This document shows positions 9,076 to 17,430 of a stretch of DNA of 64,000 nt, one piece after another. Origin of the DNA: Arthrobacter sp. UNC362MFTsu5.1 (GTDB lineage: Bacteria; Actinomycetota; Actinomycetes; Actinomycetales; Micrococcaceae); NCBI RefSeq assembly GCF_000685965.1, contig NZ_JMLE01000017.1, positions 1 through 64,000 of the forward strand. The letters are read 5' to 3'. The notes beneath the pieces were generated by a model that was given only the letters and a program-made list of their open reading frames with translations, was not told the origin of the DNA and searched no databases. Position 1 is the stretch's first letter. Each line of letters begins with the position of its first letter. The position numbers and the translations under genes are program-made.

Positions 9076-9738
9076 ATGCCCGGTATGTCTGAAACCCCCA
9101 ATGCTGCACGGCAGGTTTCGGATGCGCCGAGCCCGCGCCGTCTTTTGTCGTCCCGGAAGGTGTACGAAGGCCGCATCTGGGACGTTGTCAGCGACAGCTT
9201 CCAGCTCAGCGAACACGGCGACGAGCTGGTCCGCGATTACATCGACCATCCGGGCGCGGTGGCCGTCCTGCCCATGAACGAAGCCGGCGAGGTGCTGCTG
9301 ATGAAGCAGTACCGGCATCCCGTGGGCATGGACCTGTGGGAGATCCCGGCCGGGCTGCTGGACGTTGAGGGTGAGGACTTCGTCGTCGGCGCCGCCCGGG
9401 AGCTGGCCGAGGAAGCGGACCTGGTAGCCGGGACCTGGAATGTGCTGGCGGACTTCTTCAACTCGCCCGGATCCTCAAGCGAGGCCATCCGCATCTACCT
9501 CGCCCGGGACCTCAGCGATGTGCCCGATCACGAACTGCATGTCCGCACGGATGAGGAAGCGGAGATCGAACTGCACTGGACGCCGCTGGAGGACGCGGTC
9601 GCTGCAGTCCTGGAGGGCCGGCTGCACAACCCGTCCGCCGTCGTCGGAATTCTTGCCGCAGCGGCGGCCCGCGCAGATGGCTTCGAGCACCTGCGCCCGG
9701 GGAACGCACCCTGGCCCGCCCATCCCAGCCAGCGCTGA
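9076..9738 (+). CDS. NUDIX hydrolase, ADP-ribose pyrophosphatase type
   Basis: The 220-residue protein has a NUDIX fold resembling bacterial ADP-ribose pyrophosphatases. The Nudix box lies at about residues 93-116 and includes [10 protein letters not shown]; the usual EExGL ending reads EEADL, so the conserved Gly is replaced. Upstream, [17 protein letters not shown] is typical of ADP-ribose hydrolases. AAAGGACGG precedes the ATG. It follows pyrG and its stop overlaps the xerD start by one base, the same order as Rv1699-Rv1701. The substrate is inferred from family; other nucleoside diphosphate sugars are possible. Confidence 0.88.
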   Translation: MPGMSETPNAARQVSDAPSPRRLLSSRKVYEGRIWDVVSDSFQLSEHGDELVRDYIDHPGAVAVLPMNEAGEVLLMKQYRHPVGMDLWEIPAGLLDVEGEDFVVGAARELAEEADLVAGTWNVLADFFNSPGSSSEAIRIYLARDLSDVPDHELHVRTDEEAEIELHWTPLEDAVAAVLEGRLHNPSAVVGILAAAAARADGFEHLRPGNAPWPAHPSQR

Positions 9739-10760
9739 TGGGAAGCACCGTCACTCCCGCGCCGGAACGTGCCGGTGCCGAACAGGCGCAGGCGGCGTCC
9801 GGCGCGGAAGCGGCCGTCCGGCCGCGCAACGCCATAGACCGGGCAGTGGGCGACTACCTCCAACACATGGGCGTGGAGCGGGGGCTTGCAGCGAACACGC
9901 TGTCCGCCTACCGCCGCGACCTGTCCCGCTATGCCAACTACCTCGCGGCGTGCGGCCCGGACCGGCCGGGTGAAGTCACCCGCCGGCACGTCACCGGGTT
10001 CGTGCAGGCATTGTCCGACGGTTCCGACGGCGGGACTGCCCTCGGTGTCAGGTCTGCGGCGCGGACGGTCGTGGCGGTCCGCGGGCTCCATAAGTTCTGG
10101 GCACTTGAGGGAATCACGACGGCGGATCCCGCCAGCGACGTCCACCCGCCCATGCCGGGCAAGCGCCTGCCCAAGGCGATCAGCGTCGATGAGGTCACCA
10201 GGATCCTGGAAGCGGCCGGCACGGACACGGCAACAGGCCTGAGGGACCGGGCCCTGCTGGAATTCCTCTACTCCACCGGCGCCCGCATCAGCGAGGCGGT
10301 GGGCCTGGATGTGGACGACATATCGCTGCAATCGGAGCTGGCCGGCCCGGCGATTGTCCGGCTGTTCGGCAAGGGATCCAAGGAACGCCTGGTGCCGCTG
10401 GGGTCCTACGGCGCACGTGCCCTTGACGCGTACCTGGTGCGCGGGCGGCCTTTGCTTGCCGCCAAGGGCAAGGGCACGCCGGCGCTCTTCCTGAACGCCC
10501 GCGGCGGCCGGATCAGCCGGCAGAGCGCCTGGACCATCCTCAAGGCAGCCGCGGACAAAGCCAACATCACCAAGGACGTCTCGCCCCATACCCTGCGGCA
10601 CTCCTTTGCCACCCACCTCCTGGAAGGCGGCGCGGACGTCCGTGTGGTCCAGGAACTCCTGGGCCACGCCTCGGTGACCACCACGCAGGTCTACACGCTG
10701 GTCACGGCCGATACCTTGCGGGAGATCTACGCCGCCGCCCACCCGCGGGCGCTGGGCTGA
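9738..10760 (+). CDS. xerD: Tyrosine recombinase XerD
   Basis: The 340-residue protein is a site-specific tyrosine recombinase, probably the XerD partner that resolves chromosome dimers at dif. The N-terminal SAM-like DNA-binding domain (about residues 35-125) starts with [19 protein letters not shown]. Catalytic residues are visible: Arg183 in GARISEAVG, His284 and Arg287 in [10 protein letters not shown], His310 in [11 protein letters not shown] and Tyr319 in VYTLV. An N-terminal extension of about 30 residues is Ala/Glu rich. No mobile element features surround it, and its place after pyrG and a NUDIX gene matches chromosomal XerD rather than an integron or phage integrase. Confidence 0.92.
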   Translation: MGSTVTPAPERAGAEQAQAASGAEAAVRPRNAIDRAVGDYLQHMGVERGLAANTLSAYRRDLSRYANYLAACGPDRPGEVTRRHVTGFVQALSDGSDGGTALGVRSAARTVVAVRGLHKFWALEGITTADPASDVHPPMPGKRLPKAISVDEVTRILEAAGTDTATGLRDRALLEFLYSTGARISEAVGLDVDDISLQSELAGPAIVRLFGKGSKERLVPLGSYGARALDAYLVRGRPLLAAKGKGTPALFLNARGGRISRQSAWTILKAAADKANITKDVSPHTLRHSFATHLLEGGADVRVVQELLGHASVTTTQVYTLVTADTLREIYAAAHPRALG

Positions 10761-10856
10761 CCTGGCGGACGAAATATTCTCCTGCCGGATGTAATAACTC
10801 CGACCCGCCAAACACTTAACTGTTAGCAGGTTGGTTCAGGATTCTTGGGGGGACGA

Positions 10857-11357
10857 ATGTTGGGGGCACGGGAGCGCTCATTCACGGCATTGCATTCGGA
10901 GCACTTCGGACGCATCTACCGGTATATCGCTTATCGAATCAACGATGCAGACCGGGCAGAGGAGCTCGCGGCAGACGTTTTCAGGATTGCCTGGGAGAAG
11001 GACCTCCCGGAGGAACCCGGGATTGGCTGGCTCATTGCCGTCGCCCGGAACGTTGTGGCGAACGAGTACAAGGGCCGTCTCCGTCAGCAGCTGCTGCGGC
11101 AAGGGCTGCAGGAAGGGGCGAGGGCTGCCGGGGCGGCCAACGACACTGAAAGCGGTGCCGTGGCGGACGTCCTGGCGAAGCTGAACGAAAAGCACCGTGA
11201 AGTCCTGATCCTGGCCTACTGGGACGGGTTGACCACAGCCGAACTCGCACAAAGCCTCGGCTGCTCCATCTCGGCCGCAGGCGTCCGCCTGCACCGGGCC
11301 AGGAAGGCTTTTGCCGGAATCGTTCCTGCACACCTGATGAACGAAAGGATGCCCTAG
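10857..11357 (+). CDS. ECF-type RNA polymerase sigma factor
   Basis: The product is about 166 residues. Region 2 is FGRIYRYIAYRINDADRAEE plus the following VFRIAWEK, and region 4 is LNEKHREVLILAYWDGL followed by a helix-turn-helix (TTAELAQSLGCSISAAGVRL). This is the compact two-domain layout of extracytoplasmic-function sigma factors. The ATG at 10857 is chosen because a GGGGGG run lies just upstream; a TTG at 10845 is less likely. It is followed two bases later by a membrane protein gene, the usual arrangement for a sigma factor with its regulator. The target promoters and the inducing signal are unknown. Confidence 0.88.
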   Translation: MLGARERSFTALHSEHFGRIYRYIAYRINDADRAEELAADVFRIAWEKDLPEEPGIGWLIAVARNVVANEYKGRLRQQLLRQGLQEGARAAGAANDTESGAVADVLAKLNEKHREVLILAYWDGLTTAELAQSLGCSISAAGVRLHRARKAFAGIVPAHLMNERMP

Positions 11358-11359
11358 CC

Positions 11360-12355
11360 ATGGACCGGATCGAACAGCTCATGAGGAACGCAAAACCGCA
11401 GGTGCCGGTGCTTCGGCAGCAGGCAGGGCCACCGGACCCCTACTCGGTCCCGGGGGAACTGGAGGTATCCGCCGCCGGGCATGAGTCCTCTTCGCCGTTC
11501 ACGGACCGTAACGGCGTCATGGCCCCCGAACGTGCCCGCCATTCCAAACGCCGGACTGTCATTCGGACGGCTGTTGCAGGGCTGGCAGCGGCAGCTGTGG
11601 TGGCCCTTGCCACAGTGGCGGGCAACACGGGATTCATCAACACACCCCCGCCGGGACCTGCTGCCGGCACCACGGCGGGCGCTTCAGCCCCCTCGTCCGG
11701 GCCGTCCCCCGGCAGTCCGGCCACGGCGGCCGACATCCCTCAACCGTCCGCTTCCGCAGTGCCGCCGCCGGCACCCTCCGCAGCAGAAATGGGCTGGCTG
11801 GCGTATGCAAGCGCGAACGGAAAAGTTACCTTTGACCACCCTGCCAGCTGGGATATCGTTCCGCTGCCAGGGGATGGCGACGGCAACGCAGTGAGGCTCC
11901 AGGTCACCAACGATGACGGAATGTTTGTCGCGGAACTTGTCTATGGGGTCCACGGGGGCCTCGGTGGGAGATGTGAAGGGCCTCGGCCCTATACCGTGCT
12001 CGATACCGAAGAGATGCAAGTGCCTTACAACCCCGAGAGAAGCAACGTGACTCCGAGATTCGTTTTCCGGGCCGTCGAAACAGGCTCCGGAGTCAATGCC
12101 TCATTCGGTATCACGTCCACCACCGCCGGTATCGATGGAAAATCGTGCTTGTTCTACAACATGGTCAACGGCCCGGAAGAGTCTCCCACGTACATGTTCG
12201 CTGACGCAGTGCAGGTGAGATCGGATCCTTTGCCTGCCCACGAAACAGGCATAAAGGTGTTTGCCAATATCGGTGAAGCGCAGGCGTATATGAAGACGCC
12301 TGGCTACCTCAACGCCAGGCGCATGATCACATCGCTGCAGATCAACGCCGGCTGA
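11360..12355 (+). CDS. Predicted single-pass membrane protein, partner of the ECF sigma factor
   Basis: This 331-residue protein is not recognised. Residues 1 to about 65 are cytoplasmic-like and carry Arg/Lys just before a hydrophobic span at about 67-88 (TVIRTAVAGLAAAAVVALA). A Pro/Ala/Ser-rich linker follows to about residue 140, and then a globular domain of about 190 residues containing a few Cys and several aromatic residues, likely outside the cell. The gene starts two bases after the sigma factor stop, so the two are almost certainly co-transcribed. It may act as an anti-sigma factor or sensor, but the zinc-binding HxxxCxxC motif of classic anti-sigma factors is absent, so this is inference from position. 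Confidence 0.75.
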   Translation: MDRIEQLMRNAKPQVPVLRQQAGPPDPYSVPGELEVSAAGHESSSPFTDRNGVMAPERARHSKRRTVIRTAVAGLAAAAVVALATVAGNTGFINTPPPGPAAGTTAGASAPSSGPSPGSPATAADIPQPSASAVPPPAPSAAEMGWLAYASANGKVTFDHPASWDIVPLPGDGDGNAVRLQVTNDDGMFVAELVYGVHGGLGGRCEGPRPYTVLDTEEMQVPYNPERSNVTPRFVFRAVETGSGVNASFGITSTTAGIDGKSCLFYNMVNGPEESPTYMFADAVQVRSDPLPAHETGIKVFANIGEAQAYMKTPGYLNARRMITSLQINAG

Positions 12356-12367
12356 GCCCGGCAACGC

Positions 12368-12380
12368 TAGTCTGGGTCCA
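12368..12380 (+). promoter_or_regulatory. -10 box for a predicted leaderless start at 12380
   Basis: TAGTCT at 12368-12373 is followed by exactly six bases and the ATG at 12380, matching the leaderless arrangement seen at 3300, 46758 and 50381. No purine-rich ribosome site is evident. Confidence 0.5.
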
Positions 12381-12871
12381 TGACTTCGACCCCCGTAACA
12401 CTCTGCTTCCTGCTCCGGGACCGGCCTGACGGGGGAACGGATGTGCTGCTCGGCCTCAAGAAGACCGGCTTCGGCAGGGGCAAGATCGTGGGGCTGGGCG
12501 GTCACGTGGAGCCGGGAGAGAGCCACGCCGAGGCGGCCTGCCGGGAGGTCCAGGAAGAGTCCGGCGTCGTCGTGCTCGAGCGGGATCTGCACCCTGCCGG
12601 CGTTGTGGAGTTTGTCTTCCCCCACCGGCCGGAGTGGAACATGCACACCACCTTGTTTACCGCCCGCCGGTGGCACGGCGAACCGGCGGAAAGTCCGGAG
12701 ATAGAACCCGAATGGTTTGATGCGCTGTCGCTGCCGGTGGACCGCATGTGGCAGGACGCGGACCACTGGCTGCCGCCGGTGCTGGAAGGCGGGACCGTGG
12801 ACATCCTGGTCACCCTCAACGCCGACAACGAGACGGTGGCGTCTTCAGTGAGCGTCCTGCGGAACCTGTGA
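12380..12871 (+). CDS. MutT-like NUDIX hydrolase
   Basis: The 163-residue protein has a full Nudix box: GHVEPGESHAEAACREVQ followed by EESGV, fitting Gx5Ex7REUxEExGU exactly, at about residues 43-65. The start (TPVTLCFLLRD) and the LLGLKKTGFGRGKIVGLGGH segment resemble 8-oxo-dGTP diphosphatases of the MutT/MTH1 type, which clean oxidised nucleotides from the pool. The gene begins 24 bases after the membrane protein but appears to have its own promoter. A perfect inverted repeat follows its stop codon. Confidence 0.88.
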   Translation: MTSTPVTLCFLLRDRPDGGTDVLLGLKKTGFGRGKIVGLGGHVEPGESHAEAACREVQEESGVVVLERDLHPAGVVEFVFPHRPEWNMHTTLFTARRWHGEPAESPEIEPEWFDALSLPVDRMWQDADHWLPPVLEGGTVDILVTLNADNETVASSVSVLRNL

Positions 12872-12878
12872 GCATGAC

Positions 12879-12925
12879 GCACGACGGCGGCCGGTCACCT
12901 GAAAAGTGACCGGCCGCCGTCGTGC
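12879..12925. terminator. Bidirectional hairpin between convergent mutT-like and prpC genes
   Basis: Two perfect 20-base arms (12879-12898 and 12906-12925) flank a seven-base loop. There is no T-run on either strand, but the strength and the convergent position argue for a shared terminator. Confidence 0.75.
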
Positions 12926-12972
12926 GCTCCTAAAGTCCTGCGCACGCAGTCCTGGGGAAAGGACCTGAGGGC

Positions 12973-14112
12973 CTAGGAAAGGTGCCGCTCTTCCACGCCG
13001 TTGTACTCGCTCAACGGACGGATCAGCGAGTTCGAATCCAGCTGCTCCATGATGTGCGCAGTCCAGCCGGTGATTCGGCTGGCAACGAACAGGGGAGTGA
13101 ACGTATCAGTGTCGAAGCCCATGAGGTGGTAGGTGGGGCCGGTGGGGTAGTCGAGGTTCGGCTTGATTCCCTTGGCCTCGTCCATTGCGGTCTCCAGCCC
13201 GTTGTAGAGGCCCAGGAGTTCCGGACGGCCGTAGTGCGCGATCATCTTGTCCAGCGCGGCCTTCATGGTGGGGACGCGCGAGTCGCCGTGCTTGTAGACA
13301 CGGTGGCCGAAGCCCATGACCTTCTTCTTCTGGGCCAGGGCGTCCTCCATCCAGGCCTTGGCCCGGGCGGCGGCTTCTTCCAGGGATTCCTCCGGCCGGA
13401 TGCCGATTTCGTCGAAGGTGTGCATCACTGCTTCGTTGGCACCACCATGGAGTGTTCCCTTGAGGGCGCCGATGGCGCCGGTCACTGCCGAATGCAGGTC
13501 CGACAGGGTGGACGTGATCACGCGGGCCGTGAACGTGGACGCGTTGAAGGAGTGCTCGGCGTACAGAATCATGGAGACATTGAACGCGTCGACCACTTCG
13601 GGGACAGCCTCCTCGCCGAACGTCATCCAGAGGAAGTTGGCGTCATAGCCCAGGTCATCGCGGGGCTCCACCAGCTCCAGGCCGTGGCGGCGGCGCTGGT
13701 CATACGCTACGACGGCTGGCATCGCGGCGAACAGATCCATAGCCTTGGCCAGATTGGCTTCCCGGGAGGAATCCTCGGCGAGCGGGTGCCGTGCGCCCAT
13801 GACCGATGCAGCAGTCCGGCAGACGTCCATCGGGTGGGACGTAATGGGCAGCGCGTCGATCACCTGCTTGACCACCGGATCCAAAGCGCGGCCGGCACGT
13901 TCCTTGGCCGTGAACTCGGCCAGCTGCTCGGGCGTGGGCAGTTCACCGTTCCAGAGCAGGTAGGCCACTTCCTCGAAGCTGCACTTGGCTGCAAGTTCCT
14001 GCACCGGGTAGCCGCGGTACAGCAGCGAGTTGGTGTCGGGGTTGACCTTGGACACCGCGGTGTAGTCCACCACGACGCCGGCGAGGCCCTTTTTGATCTC
14101 ATTTTCAGCCAT
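12973..14112 (-). CDS. prpC: 2-methylcitrate synthase / citrate synthase
   Basis: The 379-residue enzyme condenses propionyl-CoA (or acetyl-CoA) with oxaloacetate. Catalytic His residues are in GTLHGGANEA and MGFGHRVYKHGD and the catalytic Asp is in HLMGFDTDTFTPLF, the citrate synthase set. The short length and the N-terminus (KKGLAGVVVDYTAVSKV) fit the small bifunctional methylcitrate synthases rather than the longer primary citrate synthase. GAAGGAG precedes the ATG. It is the last gene of gntR-prpD-prpB-prpC and ends facing a strong hairpin. The operon context makes 2-methylcitrate the probable main product. Confidence 0.93.
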   Translation of the reverse strand: MAENEIKKGLAGVVVDYTAVSKVNPDTNSLLYRGYPVQELAAKCSFEEVAYLLWNGELPTPEQLAEFTAKERAGRALDPVVKQVIDALPITSHPMDVCRTAASVMGARHPLAEDSSREANLAKAMDLFAAMPAVVAYDQRRRHGLELVEPRDDLGYDANFLWMTFGEEAVPEVVDAFNVSMILYAEHSFNASTFTARVITSTLSDLHSAVTGAIGALKGTLHGGANEAVMHTFDEIGIRPEESLEEAAARAKAWMEDALAQKKKVMGFGHRVYKHGDSRVPTMKAALDKMIAHYGRPELLGLYNGLETAMDEAKGIKPNLDYPTGPTYHLMGFDTDTFTPLFVASRITGWTAHIMEQLDSNSLIRPLSEYNGVEERHLS

Positions 14113-14177
14113 GCTGAAACTCCTTCGTTCCTTATGCTGTGTGCCGGCCGGAGCCGGAAGTCCGGATGAATAGGGGG

Positions 14178-15083
14178 TCAGTTGGTGCCGGGAATCCTGA
14201 AATTGAAGACCCCGGTGTCAAAGCGGTTGTAGGCCTCGTAGTCCACCAGGTCATACAGCCGCGCACGGGTCAGCATGCTCTCTACCTGTGCCTCCTGGGT
14301 GCCGTCGGACTTGATCGATTCCAGAGTACGCTCAGCTGCCCCCATGGCACTACGGAGCAGGGTGACCGGGTAGATGACCATGTTCACCCCGACGTCCTGC
14401 AGCTGCTGCACGGTGAACAGCTCGCTCTGGCCGAACTCGGTCATGTTGGCGAGGATGGGCACGTCCACGGCGTCGCGGATGGCCTGGAACTCGCCGAGGT
14501 CCTTCATGGCTTCCGGGAAGATGGCGTCCGCCCCGGCCTCGACAAGTGCCTTGGCGCGTTCCTGTGCCGCTTCCAGACCGTCCGTGGCGCGGATGTCGGT
14601 CCGGGCCATGATGAGGAAGTTGGGGTCGCGGCGGGCGTCGGCTGCGGCGCGGATGCGCTTGGTGGCGGTTTCCAGGTCCACCACGTTCTTGCCGTCCAGG
14701 TGGCCGCACCTCTTGGGGTTGAACTGGTCCTCAATGTGCAGGCCGGCCAGGCCGGCGTTCTCGATTTCCTGGACGCTGCGGGCCACGTTCATGGGCTCGC
14801 CGAACCCGGTGTCCGCGTCCACGATGCTGGGCAGGTCCGTCATCCGGGCGATCTGTCCGGCCCGCGTCGCCACTTCGGTGAGCGTGGTCAGGCCGATGTC
14901 CGGCAAGCCCAGGTCGTTGGCCAGCACGGCGCCGGAAATGTAGACGCCGGCGAAGCCCTTCTCCTCGATCAGCCGCGCCGAGAGCGGGTTGAACGCACCG
15001 GGGAACTGCTGGATGGTCCCGGACGCCAGGAGTTCGCGGAACCGGATCCGTTTCTGCTCCGGCGTGACCTTCGAGTACAGCAT
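14178..15083 (-). CDS. prpB: 2-methylisocitrate lyase
   Basis: This 301-residue enzyme splits 2-methylisocitrate into pyruvate and succinate in the methylcitrate cycle. The PEP mutase/isocitrate lyase fold is shown by SIVDADTGFGEP and the catalytic loop KRCGHLDGKNVV, where KRCGH carries the active-site Cys. Another conserved stretch is LIMARTDIRA. Its start overlaps the prpD stop by one base (TGATG), so the two are translationally coupled. Length matches the family. Confidence 0.95.
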   Translation of the reverse strand: MLYSKVTPEQKRIRFRELLASGTIQQFPGAFNPLSARLIEEKGFAGVYISGAVLANDLGLPDIGLTTLTEVATRAGQIARMTDLPSIVDADTGFGEPMNVARSVQEIENAGLAGLHIEDQFNPKRCGHLDGKNVVDLETATKRIRAAADARRDPNFLIMARTDIRATDGLEAAQERAKALVEAGADAIFPEAMKDLGEFQAIRDAVDVPILANMTEFGQSELFTVQQLQDVGVNMVIYPVTLLRSAMGAAERTLESIKSDGTQEAQVESMLTRARLYDLVDYEAYNRFDTGVFNFRIPGTN

Positions 15084-16603
15084 CAGAAGAGTCCCTTCGG
15101 AGCGGCGGCGAGGTCGATCACGCCGTCGGCTGCCTTGATGTTCAGCTGGTCCAGCTCTCCGGCTGCCAGTTCCGGGAGCCGGGCCGCGGCGGCGAGGAAG
15201 CGTTCGATCTCCTCTTCGTCAACAACACCGGCGGCGAGGGTACGGAACTTGTTGACGTACTGCTCCCGGGCGAACGGCCGCGCGCCGAGCGGGTGGGCGT
15301 CGGCCACGGCGATTTCGTCGGTGATGACGGTGCCGTCGGTCAGGGTGATCTCCACCGATCCGCCGAAGGCCTTCTCTGCGATGTCCAGGGAGTGGTAGCG
15401 GCGGGTCCATTCCGGGTCCTCCACCGTGGTGACCTTGTGCCACAGCTCCACGGTGTCCGGGCGCGCTGCCCGCTCCGGGGCGTAGGAGTCCACGTGGTGC
15501 CAGGCACCGTCCTGCAGGGCGACCGTGAAAATGTAAGGGATGGAGTGGTCCAGGGTTTCCCGGCTGGCCGTGGGGCTGTACTTCTGCGGGTCGTTGGCGC
15601 CCGAGCCGATCACGTAGTGCGTGTGGTGGCTGGTCTTGATCAGCACCGACTTCACATTTGCCGGATCGATGGTTTCCGGGTGCTCCTTGTTCAGTTTCCG
15701 GGCGAGGTCGATCCAGGCCTGGGCCTGGTACTCGGCGGAGTGTTCCTTGGTGTAGGTGTCCAGGATGGCACGCTTGGCCTCGCCGGGCGTGGGCAGCGGC
15801 ACCATGTAGGAGGCGTCGGGGCCGTCCAGCATCCAGGCGATCACGCCGTCTTCGCCTTCATAGATCGGCACGGGGGAGGTCTGGCCGCGCATGGAGCGGT
15901 CCGCCGCCTCGACGGCCATCTTCCCGGCGAACGCCGGTGCATGCGCCTTCCAGGTGGAAATCTCGCCCTTGCGCGACTGGCGGGTGGCGGTGGTGGTGTG
16001 CAGCGCCTGGCCGACGGACTGGAAGATGGTTTCGACGTCGAGCCCCAGGAGGGTGCCGATGCCGGCGGCGGCGGACGGGCCGAGGTGGGCTACGTGGTCG
16101 ATCTTGTGCTTGTGCAGGCAGATGGCCTTGACCAGGTTCACCTGGATCTCGTAGCCGGTGGCGATGCCGCGGATCAGGTCCTGTCCGCTGGAGCCCACGT
16201 GCTGGGCGACGGCAAGGATCGGCGGGATGTTATCTCCCGGGTGGGAGTAGTCCGCAGCCAGGAAGGTGTCGTGGTAGTCGAGCTCGCGGACTGCGACGCC
16301 ATTGGCCCAGGCAGCCCATTCGGGGGACACCCGCTCGTCGATGCCGAAGACTTTGGATCCCTTGCCGCCGGTGGTGGGTCCGTGGGTCAGGGCCTGGGCG
16401 CGGGCGGCAACGATGGGGGCCCGGTTCAAGGAGGCGACGGCCACCGACGCGTTGTCGATCACGCGGTTGATCACCATGTCGGTGACGTCGTCGGTGACGG
16501 CGACGGGATCGGTGGCAACCTTGGCGATCTTGTACGCGAGCTGGTCCTCGCGTGGCAGGTTTTCCTCGCTCTTGTAAACGCGGACGTGGTGTTCCTTGAC
16601 CAT
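15083..16603 (-). CDS. prpD: 2-methylcitrate dehydratase, MmgE/PrpD family
   Basis: The 506-residue product belongs to the MmgE/PrpD family and dehydrates 2-methylcitrate to 2-methyl-cis-aconitate. The start is the ATG at 16603 ([20 protein letters not shown]), preceded by GAAGGAG; the upstream continuation of the open frame runs into gntR and is not coding. Family features include [19 protein letters not shown] near residues 110-130. The gene lies between gntR and prpB. No AcnD or PrpF gene is present, so hydration of the product presumably uses a general aconitase elsewhere. Confidence 0.94.
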   Translation of the reverse strand: MVKEHHVRVYKSEENLPREDQLAYKIAKVATDPVAVTDDVTDMVINRVIDNASVAVASLNRAPIVAARAQALTHGPTTGGKGSKVFGIDERVSPEWAAWANGVAVRELDYHDTFLAADYSHPGDNIPPILAVAQHVGSSGQDLIRGIATGYEIQVNLVKAICLHKHKIDHVAHLGPSAAAGIGTLLGLDVETIFQSVGQALHTTTATRQSRKGEISTWKAHAPAFAGKMAVEAADRSMRGQTSPVPIYEGEDGVIAWMLDGPDASYMVPLPTPGEAKRAILDTYTKEHSAEYQAQAWIDLARKLNKEHPETIDPANVKSVLIKTSHHTHYVIGSGANDPQKYSPTASRETLDHSIPYIFTVALQDGAWHHVDSYAPERAARPDTVELWHKVTTVEDPEWTRRYHSLDIAEKAFGGSVEITLTDGTVITDEIAVADAHPLGARPFAREQYVNKFRTLAAGVVDEEEIERFLAAAARLPELAAGELDQLNIKAADGVIDLAAAPKGLF

Positions 16604-16613
16604 GGTGCTCCTT

Positions 16614-17255
16614 CTAGTGAGGTGTATGCGTGACTTTGACGTGGGAAAGGCTTCGGTGCAGATGCACGGTGGTGGCAGCCTCGGCAAGCCGGGGGTTGCC
16701 GGCGGCGATGGCTTCGGCGATGGCGGCGTGCTCGGCGGCGGCAGCTGTGAGCCGCCGGGCGTCGTCGGCGGCCAGGCGGCGGACCCGGACCAGGTGCACG
16801 CGAAGGCTGCGCATGGCCTGGGCAAGGTAGGAGTTGGAAATCGCGGCATCGATGGCCGCGTCGAGGCGGCCCGCGAGCTCGTAGTACGCGTGGAGGCCCG
16901 GCCCGCCGCCGTTGATCAGTTCCGGGGCCTGGAGGAGCTCCAGCCTGAGCTGCTCGAAGGTGGCGGGATCGCCGCGTTCGGCGGCCAGTGCGGCCGCCTT
17001 GCCTTCGAGGGTTTCGCGCAGTTCGAACAGCTCGTCGATGTCCTCCAGCGAAATATCGGTGACGACGACGCCGCGGCTGCCCGCCGTCGTCGTCAGTCCC
17101 TCAGCGGTGAGCCGGCTCAGGGCCTCCCGGAGAGGGGTGCGGGAGATGCCGAGCCGCTCTGACTGCTCCACTTCGGCAAGTACCGTCCCGGGCAGGAGGC
17201 GCCATTCGATGATGTCGTCGCGCAGTGCCGCGTAGGCCCTATCGCTGGCGCGCAT
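16614..17255 (-). CDS. GntR-family (FCD-type) regulator of the methylcitrate genes
   Basis: The 213-residue protein has an N-terminal winged helix ([20 protein letters not shown]) and a C-terminal all-helical FCD effector domain, the FadR/VanR branch of GntR. The ATG at 17255 is used because GAAGGAGG stands just upstream; the longer frame would cover the operator region. It is the first gene of the prp operon and divergent from prpE, with two TGTATACA palindromes between them, so it is probably an autoregulated repressor (or activator) responding to a propionate metabolite such as methylcitrate. The ligand is not known from sequence. Confidence 0.9.
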   Translation of the reverse strand: MRASDRAYAALRDDIIEWRLLPGTVLAEVEQSERLGISRTPLREALSRLTAEGLTTTAGSRGVVVTDISLEDIDELFELRETLEGKAAALAAERGDPATFEQLRLELLQAPELINGGGPGLHAYYELAGRLDAAIDAAISNSYLAQAMRSLRVHLVRVRRLAADDARRLTAAAAEHAAIAEAIAAGNPRLAEAATTVHLHRSLSHVKVTHTPH

Positions 17256-17286
17256 CCCTGCCTCCTTCGTTGGTTGACGCTCCTCA

Positions 17287-17296
17287 GTGTATACAC
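17287..17296. promoter_or_regulatory. Operator palindrome upstream of gntR-prpDBC
   Basis: GTGTATACAC is a perfect 10-base palindrome with the TGTATACA core at 17288-17295. It lies 32 bases upstream of the gntR start, where it could cover the -10 region read leftward. Dyads of this size are typical for FCD-type GntR regulators. Confidence 0.6.
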
Positions 17297-17349
17297 AGAC
17301 GGCAGTTTTGCCCAGCAATTGCCCTAGAAAATCAAAAGTGCTTCGAATT

Positions 17350-17357
17350 TGTATACA
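17350..17357. promoter_or_regulatory. Second TGTATACA operator, upstream of prpE
   Basis: An identical TGTATACA core stands at 17350-17357, 62 bases from the first, and ends eight bases before the candidate prpE -35 box. The matching pair between divergent genes points to control of both directions by the GntR protein. Confidence 0.6.
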
Positions 17358-17364
17358 TAGACCC

Positions 17365-17394
17365 TTGTGCGCGCTTCCCCGGCCGGACTAGCAT
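17365..17394 (+). promoter_or_regulatory. Candidate prpE promoter
   Basis: TTGTGC at 17365-17370 and TAGCAT at 17389-17394 are separated by 18 bases, a reasonable vegetative sigma factor promoter. Transcription would start near 17400, a short leader before prpE. Confidence 0.4.
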
Positions 17395-17430
17395 GGCTCG
17401 CATCACAATGTCGTGGACGGGATGCATTTC

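Noticed and set aside
9738..10760. Tyrosine recombinase as a sign of an integrated element
   Set aside because: Its context (pyrG, NUDIX, recN) and residues fit the housekeeping XerD, and no attachment repeats or phage genes are nearby.
14139..15398. 419-codon frame opposite prpB
   Set aside because: Antisense shadow of prpB and the prpD 3' end; no supporting features.
15293..16633. 446-codon frame opposite prpD
   Set aside because: Shadow of prpD; Val/Gly/Asp-rich with no recognisable motif and no ribosome site.
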